Assembly (NCBI GenBank): GCA_022600335.1
Contig: JAHZKN010000259.1
Coordinates: 1 to 5,014, forward strand
Length of the DNA stretch: 5,014 bases
Direction of reading: 5' to 3'
Source of the DNA: Alphaproteobacteria bacterium
Lineage (GTDB): Bacteria; Pseudomonadota; Alphaproteobacteria; Rhizobiales; Hyphomicrobiaceae
Part shown: positions 1-5,014 of the stretch, piece after piece
Numbering within the stretch: position 1 is the first letter of the stretch
Layout of the letters: each line of letters starts with the position of its first letter
Made by a program: the position numbers and the translations under genes
Notes under the pieces: generated by a model
What the model saw: only the letters and a program-made list of their open reading frames with translations
What the model was told of the DNA's origin: nothing
The model's database searches: none

Positions 1-669
1 GATTACCGCATCATCGGCCCATTTATTGCCACTGAGAATCCCGATGAGGGCGAGAGTTTCACCAGCCCGCTTGGTGCCGAGTACACCCCAGACGATGGGG
101 GTGTTATCTCTGCCAGCAAGATTGAGGCGGAGACTGATCCCAATAGCAGTGTGGGTGCTAGTGCTATCGAGGCCAAATTGCGCCCAGCATTTGATCGCAA
201 CGAAGGCACTGTGACGGCCGGCAATGCATCTGGCATCAATGATGGGGCGGCGGTTGCTGTGTTGATGTCGGCAGAAAATGCCGCCAAGCGCAACATTAAA
301 CCGCTGGCGCGCATTGTCTCCTGGGCACATGCTGGCGTTGATCCATCAATCATGGGCACCGGCCCTATCCCTGCATCTAAAAAGGCGCTCGAAAAAGCTG
401 GATGGTCGATTGATGATTTGGATCTCATCGAAGCTAACGAGGCATTTGCTGCCCAGGCCATATCGGTTAACAAGGGCATGGGCTGGGACACTGAGAAGGT
501 CAATGTCAACGGCGGTGCAATTGCGATTGGGCACCCAATTGGTGCTTCAGGCGCGCGCGTCCTTGTTACGTTGCTGCATGAAATGAAGCGGCGTGACGCC
601 AAGAAGGGGCTCGCAACATTGTGCATCGGCGGCGGCATGGGTGTCGCCATGTGCCTCGAGCGCGATTAA
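1..669 (+). CDS. phaA: Acetyl-CoA acetyltransferase (beta-ketothiolase), 3' part; 5' end outside window
   Basis: Catalyses Claisen condensation of two acetyl-CoA to acetoacetyl-CoA in the cytoplasm, the first step of polyhydroxybutyrate synthesis. The frame is open from base 1 to the TAA at 667-669 (222 codons visible). Seen: GNASGIND (fragment residues 74-81, its Ser matching CoA-site Ser247 of the Zoogloea enzyme), NEAF (146-149), GHPIGASG with catalytic His178, and CIGGGMG with catalytic Cys208. The His-Cys spacing of 30 and the 14 residues after the Cys match Zoogloea thiolase (His348, Cys378, 392 aa), so about 170 N-terminal residues, including the nucleophilic Cys, lie off the left edge. 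phaB follows 122 bases later. Oddity: residues 1 to about 50 are acidic and do not resemble the usual thiolase cap (no F-x-x-E-I-x-P segment), although the frame is open and other frames show nothing thiolase-like. Thiolase identity is firm; the biosynthetic role rests on the phaB neighbour. Confidence 0.93.
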   Translation, partial: DYRIIGPFIATENPDEGESFTSPLGAEYTPDDGGVISASKIEAETDPNSSVGASAIEAKLRPAFDRNEGTVTAGNASGINDGAAVAVLMSAENAAKRNIKPLARIVSWAHAGVDPSIMGTGPIPASKKALEKAGWSIDDLDLIEANEAFAAQAISVNKGMGWDTEKVNVNGGAIAIGHPIGASGARVLVTLLHEMKRRDAKKGLATLCIGGGMGVAMCLERD

Positions 670-684
670 TTCCTAGCGTCATTC

Positions 685-743
685 TCTTTTGGCCCTTGCC
701 GAAGCCTATGGTCTCGCCCTAGCTTCGGGTTAGGGCCAAAAGA
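685..743 (+). promoter_or_regulatory. Intercistronic bipartite stem-loop between phaA and phaB (possible attenuator, partial terminator or mRNA-stability element)
   Basis: The arms TCTTTTGGCCCT (685-696) and AGGGCCAAAAGA (732-743) are a perfect 12-bp inverted repeat. After a small 2x3 internal loop, a second stem CCGAAGC (699-705) pairs with GCTTCGG (722-728) around a 16-base loop. The stem begins 15 bases after the phaA stop and ends 33 bases before the phaB Shine-Dalgarno. Only four T follow (745-748), so it is a poor or partial intrinsic terminator for phaA. Alternatives are a roadblock to 3' exonucleases or a processing site that sets the PhaA:PhaB ratio. The structure is seen in sequence; the function is inferred. 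Confidence 0.55.
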
Positions 744-776
744 ATTTTGATCCAAAGAACACACCAAAGGAACCGT

Positions 777-783
777 AGGGAGG
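777..783 (+). promoter_or_regulatory. Strong ribosome binding site of phaB
   Basis: AGGGAGG lies 8 bases before the ATG at 792. It decides the phaB start: an in-frame TTG at 747 would add 15 residues that look like untranslated leader and would have no such site ahead of it. Confidence 0.88.
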
Positions 784-791
784 ACATCAAT

Positions 792-1520
792 ATGGCGCGT
801 GTTGCCATCGTTACCGGAGGCACGCGTGGCATTGGCCACGCGATTTCCGTTGCATTGAAGAACGCCGGGTATCGGGTTGCGGCAAACTACGCTGGCAACG
901 ATGAAGCGGCGCAGAAATTCCAAGCAGAAACTGGCATTCCGGTTTACAAATGGGATGTTGGTGATTTTGAAGGCTGCGAAAAAGGCCTTGCAGAGGTGAC
1001 TGCTGCCCTCGGGCCGATTGATGTCGTCGTGAACAACGCTGGCATCACGCGTGATGCAATGCTGCACAAGATGACCAAGGAGCAGTGGGATCAGGTCATT
1101 CGCACGGATCTTGATTGTTGCTTTAATATGTCTCGCCCTGTCATTGACTCCATGCGCGCGCGCAAGTTTGGTCGCATTGTCAACATTTCATCGATCAATG
1201 GTCGCAAGGGCCAGATGGGGCAGTCGAACTATTCTGCTGCCAAGGCTGGCATGCATGGGTTCACCAAGGCCCTTGCTTATGAAGGGGCTCGTAAAGGCAT
1301 TACCGTCAACACAGTTGCTCCAGGTTATATTAACACCGAAATGGTTGCTGCTGTGCCGAAGGAAGTCTTGGATACGCAGATCATCCCGCAAATTCCAGTG
1401 GCTCGCCTTGGCGAGGCAGAAGAAATTGCACGCGCCGTAGTGTTTCTTGCTTCAGATGATGCCGGTTTTATTACTGGTGCTTGCCTGGACGTTAATGGCG
1501 GTCACTATATTGCGCTCTAA
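792..1520 (+). CDS. phaB: NADPH-dependent acetoacetyl-CoA reductase
   Basis: Short-chain dehydrogenase/reductase that reduces acetoacetyl-CoA to (R)-3-hydroxybutyryl-CoA, the second step of polyhydroxybutyrate synthesis, in the cytoplasm. At 242 aa it has the usual PhaB length. Seen: the Rossmann motif TGGTRGIG (residues 8-15), NNAG (81-84), catalytic Ser134, Tyr147 and Lys151 (spacing 13 and 4, as in FabG/PhaB), the PG turn near 190 followed by an N-T-E-M cofactor-loop segment, and the C-terminal L-D-V-N-G-G. The stretch NISSINGRKGQMGQ followed by NYSAAKAG is PhaB-like rather than FabG-like, and with phaA upstream this favours PhaB over fatty-acid ketoreductase. Oddity: residue 106, where classical SDR enzymes carry the tetrad Asn, is Asp (GAT at 1107-1109). 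The start is fixed by the AGGGAGG site. The TAA at 1518-1520 is followed by a strong terminator. Confidence 0.95.
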   Translation: MARVAIVTGGTRGIGHAISVALKNAGYRVAANYAGNDEAAQKFQAETGIPVYKWDVGDFEGCEKGLAEVTAALGPIDVVVNNAGITRDAMLHKMTKEQWDQVIRTDLDCCFNMSRPVIDSMRARKFGRIVNISSINGRKGQMGQSNYSAAKAGMHGFTKALAYEGARKGITVNTVAPGYINTEMVAAVPKEVLDTQIIPQIPVARLGEAEEIARAVVFLASDDAGFITGACLDVNGGHYIAL

Positions 1521-1551
1521 AGCGCAGCACCCTTAGCGGGACGTTATAGAC

Positions 1552-1591
1552 AAAAAATGCGGTTGGACCATTAAGTCCAACCGCATTTTTT
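1552..1591. terminator. Bidirectional intrinsic terminator between phaB and the NYN-LOTUS gene
   Basis: A perfect 17-bp inverted repeat with a 6-base loop: the left arm (1552-1568) is six A followed by TGCGGTTGGAC, the loop is CATTAA, and the right arm (1575-1591) is GTCCAACCGCA followed by six T. The A-run and T-run give a U-tract in both directions. It lies 31 bases after the phaB stop and 38 bases after the stop of the convergent gene, so it serves both. Confidence 0.95.
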
Positions 1592-1629
1592 ATCATCTTG
1601 ACCAGCCTAGCCGGGAACGAGGTGTTGCG

Positions 1630-3375
1630 CTAGTTACGCAACCGAGACCGAATGATCCGTGGAAAATCATCTTGGCCCATCTCGTCGGTCCCATGCCCAA
1701 AGCTGCCGCCTGTACTGTGCGATTGGGCAACGTGCTGGCGTGCTTCTTCCAAATCCCACCACGGATCCGAATGACCTTGTGACGCGTCTCGTGATGGTGC
1801 ACCGGCTGGCTGACCCGCAGGTGCCATGACGGATTCGGTGGTCTGCAGCAGTGATGATGATGGAGGCGTAGACCCTGTGCCAAACCACGCTTCAACCAGA
1901 TCTAATTCATTGGCTGATAGGCTTAGTCCCTGAGTTCGGCACCGTGCGACGACAAAGTTGCGGAAACGGCTGGCGAACAAATTTCCTGAAGCACCTTGTT
2001 CGAACCAAGGATCAGCTTCACTGACAACCTCGAGCACAAAGCGGATGTCGTCCTTGCGCACATCTGTTCCGGCATCAAGGCAGCGCGCCGCAATGTTGTC
2101 GAGCGTTTGTGAGCCGGACAGATTATTAGCACTAATTTCTTCCGCCATTTTCTCAAACAGCACCCGGTACTCCGGTGGAGAGAGCGGCGGTGCTTGCGAG
2201 GCTTCGTGGATCCGCGCAATGGATTGCTGAATGATAGACTGCGGCTTGGCCGCTTCAGATAGCTGCGGTGAATGTGCAGCCGCTGCTGTTGGCTCAAAAG
2301 TCGACTGATGTTGCGTGTGGTGCGCGCCGGGGCTTGAACCTGGTGCTGCCGCTGTCTCAAAACCAGTGCTTTGTGTCGGTTGTGTTGTTGGCTCAGCGGC
2401 AGGTTTGGGAACATGTTCGGCTACTCGGCTCTGCGCTGGCATTGGGTTTGCCCGCGCCGGTGCTGGTGTATGGCTCGCAACTTGCCGGGTGGTGTCAAAA
2501 ACAAAGTAAGGCGGTTGCTCGCTGACACTCAGTTCCGTTGGCAGGTCTTGCAACAAAAGATCACGGAATCCGCCCGCACCAGCCCAGCTTGTTCCCGCTG
2601 TCTTGTCATGGCCAAGCGCTCTAACTGCGCGGTCTGCAAGCGCTTCCAATGGCACCGGTTGACCGGCAGTGCGCACCGCCTCGACCACTTCGGTGATGAT
2701 TTTCTTGCGCAGAATGGCAAGGTCGGCGGAAGAATAGGGCCGGTTTCTAGCTTGTTCTTCCTGCTCTCGCTCTTCACGTGAAGGCAGGCGGCCTGACAGC
2801 AACAGGGTCAACAGATCACTTTCACGGATTTCACCATCGCAAATCGCCGTATACGGTGTCGCCGTATGGTCATTGGTGAAGATGATGTTGCGGCGCGCGT
2901 GGGCGCGCAGGCGATGTAACACAGGCGTGAAATCTGCATCGCTCGAGAGAATAATGAACTCGTTGAAGTATGTGTCATGTGTCAGATAATCTCGAACATC
3001 CATGACCATGCGTATATCGGCAGAGTTTTTGAGTTGTGCGGTGAGCGGTGGGCAGTCAATCACCTCAAATCCGGACCGCAGAAAATGATGCCGTACGAAC
3101 GGAAATGAATTCATGTCCGTTGAATTGTCATGGGCATTGCGGCGCGGGATCGGGTTGCCATAGCAGCGGTTCATCACGATGCGGCGCTCTTTTTGTGCAC
3201 CAGCTGGGTCGTGAGAAGTGATCAGCGCTCCGCTCATCAACTCCTGCAACCACAGATTTGCGTCTTTGGCGAACCGTTTGGCGGCCTCTTCATTCTTTCT
3301 CTTGAGCGAAAGATAGATGTTGTCGTAGTCAACAACGACAGCACTCAAGATTGGTCCAGTGGACTGGGCCTGCAT
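1630..3375 (-). CDS. NYN (PIN-like) ribonuclease domain protein with LOTUS/OST-HTH domain
   Basis: Putative cytoplasmic RNA-acting protein of 581 aa; no signal peptide or membrane span is seen. Residues 8-195 look like a NYN/LabA-type nuclease domain: V-V-V-D-Y-D-N (Asp16, Asn19), S-A-D-I-R-M-V-M-D (Asp120, Asp126) and L-S-S-D-A-D-F (Asp146, Asp148), the acidic set of this metal-dependent fold. Residues 213-294 resemble a LOTUS/OST-HTH winged helix, ending in G-G-F-R-D-L-L-L-Q and P-P-Y-F-V-F-D. A Pro/Ala/Gln/Thr-rich linker (299-398) leads to a second helical domain (400-498), possibly the OST-HTH-associated (OHA) domain, then a polar tail with D-P-W-W-D-L near 540 and a basic C-terminus. 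By family, NYN domains cleave RNA and LOTUS domains bind RNA; the target here is unknown. The ATG at 3375 is preceded by a G-run (rc of 3385-3389) as a modest ribosome site. It is convergent with phaB and shares its terminator. Confidence 0.85.
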   Translation of the reverse strand: MQAQSTGPILSAVVVDYDNIYLSLKRKNEEAAKRFAKDANLWLQELMSGALITSHDPAGAQKERRIVMNRCYGNPIPRRNAHDNSTDMNSFPFVRHHFLRSGFEVIDCPPLTAQLKNSADIRMVMDVRDYLTHDTYFNEFIILSSDADFTPVLHRLRAHARRNIIFTNDHTATPYTAICDGEIRESDLLTLLLSGRLPSREEREQEEQARNRPYSSADLAILRKKIITEVVEAVRTAGQPVPLEALADRAVRALGHDKTAGTSWAGAGGFRDLLLQDLPTELSVSEQPPYFVFDTTRQVASHTPAPARANPMPAQSRVAEHVPKPAAEPTTQPTQSTGFETAAAPGSSPGAHHTQHQSTFEPTAAAAHSPQLSEAAKPQSIIQQSIARIHEASQAPPLSPPEYRVLFEKMAEEISANNLSGSQTLDNIAARCLDAGTDVRKDDIRFVLEVVSEADPWFEQGASGNLFASRFRNFVVARCRTQGLSLSANELDLVEAWFGTGSTPPSSSLLQTTESVMAPAGQPAGAPSRDASQGHSDPWWDLEEARQHVAQSHSTGGSFGHGTDEMGQDDFPRIIRSRLRN

Positions 3376-3593
3376 GGTGTGGAACCCCCAAAATCACGAA
3401 TTGCGCAAACGTTTGGCCAACTTTTGATGAGTCGCCATGCAGCAGCAAGCGTCGCCAGTCCGCACTGTCGAAGAACAAATAAATACACAGCAATATCAGT
3501 GTGTTGGTTGCGGCTGTTTGGGCAAATAGTGGTGGAAAAGTCGGCAGCTGGCCGCTGGATCGCCGCCGTTGGCTGGTTTGTGATTCGGCTGGC
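3376..3593. other. 218-base intergenic gap between the cupin gene and the NYN-LOTUS gene
   Basis: No convincing gene or RNA. It contains the palindrome at 3401-3420 and an AT-rich patch around 3472-3500 that could hold a promoter for the NYN-LOTUS gene, but no clear -35/-10 pair with normal spacing was found. After the cupin stop, a very short stem near 3542-3554 (CGGC/GCCG) with a few U on the minus strand is too weak to call a terminator, so read-through from gloB-cupin into the NYN-LOTUS gene cannot be excluded. Confidence 0.6.
3401..3420. promoter_or_regulatory. LacI-family-like palindromic operator candidate upstream of the NYN-LOTUS gene
   Basis: The 20-base sequence TTGCGCAAACGTTTGGCCAA is symmetric at 16 of 20 positions about a central CG. 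Its core CAAACGTTTG (3406-3415) is a perfect palindrome. The central CG with flanking AAA/TTT resembles operators of LacI/PurR-family repressors (the E. coli PurR box has the core GCAAACGTTT). It sits 26-45 bases upstream of the ATG at 3375, a normal place for a repressor site. The dyad is seen; the regulator and function are inferred. Confidence 0.4.
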
Positions 3594-4046
3594 CTATGAC
3601 CCCGGCTCAAATCCTTCTGCTGCCAGCACAAATCCATCGAATGTGAAGCCTGGGGCCACTGTGCATCCAACCAGACTCCATGCCCCGAGGCTCTGCGCCT
3701 GTTGCCAGGTGCCGGGCGGGACAACGCCCTGTGGCCGGTGTCCCGCGGCAAGGTCCCCGCCAAGCTGGGTTTTGACAACCGGTCCACTCTCCGCTGGTGC
3801 AGTTGAGAGCTGCAATGGGGCGCCAGCGTACCAATGCCAGGTCTCAGCTGCATCGACGGTATGCCAACGTGAGACTTGACCCTGCTCCAACAAAAAGTAG
3901 ATCGCCGTTGAGGCGGCGCGCTGACCACCGTCAGCTGTTTGAATCAGCGCAAGGTCGCGATACGTCTCCCTGAAGTAACCACCTTCGGGGTGAGGGACCA
4001 GATCGAGCAAATCAATCACTTCGGCAGCGGATAGATCACCAGGCAC
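3594..4046 (-). CDS. Cupin superfamily DUF985 (Cupin_5) protein
   Basis: A small cytoplasmic beta-barrel protein of 150 aa, near the usual family length. Family hallmarks seen: H-P-E-G-G-Y-F-R-E-T-Y-R (residues 19-30), then S-T-A-I-Y-F-L-L followed by S-R-W-H and E-T-W-H-W-Y, then V-P-P-G-T-W-Q and V-G-C-T-V-A-P-G-F-T-F-D-G-F. Conserved His and Glu could form a metal or ligand site, but the biochemical role of DUF985 proteins is largely undefined and I assign none. The start is GTG (4044-4046), 6 bases after the gloB TAA, which implies co-transcription and perhaps translational coupling; the likely ribosome site (AAGG) lies inside the gloB 3' end. The stop TAG is at 3594-3596. The C-terminus ends shortly after the last cupin strand, so the protein looks complete. 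Confidence 0.88.
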   Translation of the reverse strand: MPGDLSAAEVIDLLDLVPHPEGGYFRETYRDLALIQTADGGQRAASTAIYFLLEQGQVSRWHTVDAAETWHWYAGAPLQLSTAPAESGPVVKTQLGGDLAAGHRPQGVVPPGTWQQAQSLGAWSLVGCTVAPGFTFDGFVLAAEGFEPGS

Positions 4047-4052
4047 GAGTCG

Positions 4053-4823
4053 TTACGCCTTGTTCTTGCGTTCACGAATTTCTGAAAATACGTCGGCGTC
4101 GGACGCGCGCTGTAGCTTTAGCCGCGCGCGAATGGCCTCGGAGTGTGGCCGCAAGAACGGATTGGTTGCCAATTCAAGTGCCATTGTTGTTGGAATCGTC
4201 GCGACACCGTCTGAGCGAAGCTTTAGGATTTCCTTAGCGCGCTCGCACAACGCTTGATTTTCCGGCTCGATCGTCAACGCAAACGCTGCATTGGCTGCGG
4301 TGTATTCATGCCCGCAATAAATTTTTGTCTGCGCCGGAAGTTGCATCAATTTGTGTAGGGACTTCCACATAACGGTATTGGTGCCTTCAAAAACGCGTCC
4401 GCAGCCCAACGCAAACAATGTGTCGCCGACAAAGGCCGTGTCAGCGTCTTTGAACCAGTAACTGATGTGACCCAGTGTGTGCCCTGGTGTATCGAGCACC
4501 TCCACGCGCTTGCCCCCAAATTCTAGCGCATCGCCTTCTGCAACCGTGTGATCAAGTCCATCGATGCGTTGAGCTTCGGCTGTTGGGCCAACAACTCGAC
4601 ACCCCGTCGCGGCTTTGAGCTCTCCAATGCCAGCTGTGTGATCGCCATGGTGATGAGTAACAAAAATATGGCTGAGCTTAGCGCCTGTTGTGTTGAGGGC
4701 AGTGAACACTGGCGCTGCCTCGGGCGCGTCAATCGAGACAGTTTGGCCGCTTTCAGGATCGTGCACCAGGCAGCCATAGTTGTCTTTGAGACAGGGGAAA
4801 AGCGAGAATTCTAGTTGGGACAT
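4053..4823 (-). CDS. gloB: Hydroxyacylglutathione hydrolase (glyoxalase II)
   Basis: A metallo-beta-lactamase-fold enzyme that hydrolyses S-D-lactoylglutathione to D-lactate and glutathione, the second step of methylglyoxal detoxification, in the cytoplasm. At 256 aa it has the standard length. Seen: D-N-Y (14-16), the metal-binding motif THHHGDH with ligands His57, His59, Asp61 and His62, TPGHTLGH with His115, VGDTLFALGCGR with bridging Asp134, and CGHEYT with His172. The C-terminal R-E-R-K-N matches the glutathione-binding Arg/Lys of the family, and N-P-F-L-R-P marks the all-helical substrate domain. The ATG at 4823 puts the N-terminus where the family normally begins, but no good Shine-Dalgarno precedes it (the bases just upstream on the minus strand read GATCCCCA). 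It is the first gene of a probable two-gene operon with the DUF985 cupin. Confidence 0.96.
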   Translation of the reverse strand: MSQLEFSLFPCLKDNYGCLVHDPESGQTVSIDAPEAAPVFTALNTTGAKLSHIFVTHHHGDHTAGIGELKAATGCRVVGPTAEAQRIDGLDHTVAEGDALEFGGKRVEVLDTPGHTLGHISYWFKDADTAFVGDTLFALGCGRVFEGTNTVMWKSLHKLMQLPAQTKIYCGHEYTAANAAFALTIEPENQALCERAKEILKLRSDGVATIPTTMALELATNPFLRPHSEAIRARLKLQRASDADVFSEIRERKNKA

Positions 4824-5014
4824 TGGGGATCGGTCTCGAATGTTACTGCGAACGGCGCACGATCAAACTGCGGAAAGTTTGAGTTCAGTTTTCCGCAGAC
4901 ATAGGGACAACGGTAACGGTATTGCAATTCCCTTGCATACGCCATCGCAGACATTTTCAGGCGTGATGTGCTAGGCATCAAACCCTATCGTTGCCAGATG
5001 GCCATTTCAATGGC
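4824..5014. other. Upstream region of gloB, no gene seen to the window edge
   Basis: 191 bases without a supportable coding frame on either strand. On the minus strand, a TTGCAA (4927-4922) lies 17-18 bases before CTATGTC; this is a weak promoter candidate for gloB with poor -10 agreement. AACGGT is repeated in tandem at 4909-4920. A short palindrome, GCCATT-TC-AATGGC, occupies 5001-5014 at the edge and may belong to a structure cut off by the window. Confidence 0.5.
4868..4898. repeat. 9-bp perfect inverted repeat upstream of gloB
   Basis: CTGCGGAAA (4868-4876) and TTTCCGCAG (4890-4898) are separated by 13 bases, 45 bases upstream of the gloB ATG. No T-tract follows on the plus strand and only three T follow on the minus strand, so it is a poor terminator. 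If the weak promoter at about 4898-4927 is real, transcription would begin within this repeat, which would favour a repressor or activator site; otherwise it is a leader hairpin. Confidence 0.5.

Noticed and set aside
3..650. Long open frame on the minus strand opposite the thiolase
   Set aside because: It is antisense to a gene with intact catalytic motifs, its translation has no recognisable domain, and no ribosome site was seen; it is a shadow of the codon bias of the plus-strand gene.
1512..1525. Short inverted repeat GCGCT-CTAA-AGCGC over the phaB stop codon
   Set aside because: The stem is only 5 bp, and the strong terminator 27 bases further on explains transcript ending.
2844..2867. 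Direct repeat TCGCCGTAT twice, 15 bases apart
   Set aside because: It lies inside the NYN domain coding sequence, is spaced in whole codons, and encodes a T-A-T-P-Y-T-A segment; there are only two copies and no array.
3329..3493. Possible small membrane protein on the minus strand (TTG start, hydrophobic L-I-L-L-C-I-Y-L-F-F segment)
   Set aside because: It has no ribosome binding site and a weak TTG start, overlaps the 5' end of the NYN-LOTUS gene by 47 bases in another frame, and the hydrophobic run comes from the AT-rich upstream patch.
3542..3554. Candidate terminator of the cupin gene (CGGC-AGCTG-GCCG)
   Set aside because: A four-base-pair stem with a weak U-run is too small to support a terminator.
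3130..3879. 249-codon plus-strand open frame across the NYN-LOTUS start, the gap and the cupin
   Set aside because: It runs antisense to two recognised genes, its translation is Cys/Arg-rich without a domain, and it has no sensible start context.
4968..5014. Possible start of a plus-strand gene (GTG at 4968) divergent from gloB
   Set aside because: Only about 15 codons are visible, there is no ribosome site, and the translation shows no recognisable N-terminus.

Overview
The window reads as ordinary chromosome from a proteobacterium of moderate-to-high GC, most likely an alphaproteobacterium. Supporting this are a thiolase followed by an acetoacetyl-CoA reductase very like Zoogloea/rhizobial PhaA and PhaB, and a glutathione-dependent glyoxalase II paired with a DUF985 cupin. 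The lineage is inferred from remembered sequence resemblance, not from a search.

Layout. 1-669 (+) is the 3' part of an acetyl-CoA acetyltransferase gene (phaA-like) that runs off the left edge. 670-791 is an intercistronic gap holding a long imperfect stem-loop (685-743) and a strong Shine-Dalgarno. 792-1520 (+) is phaB. A textbook bidirectional terminator (1552-1591) closes phaB and the convergent gene. 1630-3375 (-) encodes a 581-residue putative RNase/RNA-binding protein: NYN (PIN-like) nuclease domain, LOTUS/OST-HTH domain, low-complexity linker, second helical domain. 3376-3593 is a 218-base gap with a LacI-family-like palindrome (3401-3420) just upstream of that gene. 3594-4046 (-) is a DUF985/Cupin_5 protein with a GTG start, 6 bases downstream of gloB (4053-4823, -). 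4824-5014 is the gloB upstream region, with a 9-bp perfect inverted repeat and no visible gene.

Function. PhaA condenses two acetyl-CoA to acetoacetyl-CoA and PhaB reduces it with NADPH to (R)-3-hydroxybutyryl-CoA, the monomer for polyhydroxybutyrate; the synthase phaC is not in the window. gloB finishes methylglyoxal detoxification by hydrolysing S-D-lactoylglutathione, and the cupin is probably co-transcribed with it. The NYN-LOTUS gene has no obvious metabolic link to either pair and is the least understood gene here.

No CRISPR array, transposon, tRNA or rRNA was seen, and no convincing defence island. The points most worth a second look are the non-canonical cap segment of the thiolase (codons 1-50 of the fragment), the NYN-LOTUS protein with its operator-like palindrome, and the phaA-phaB intercistronic stem-loop.
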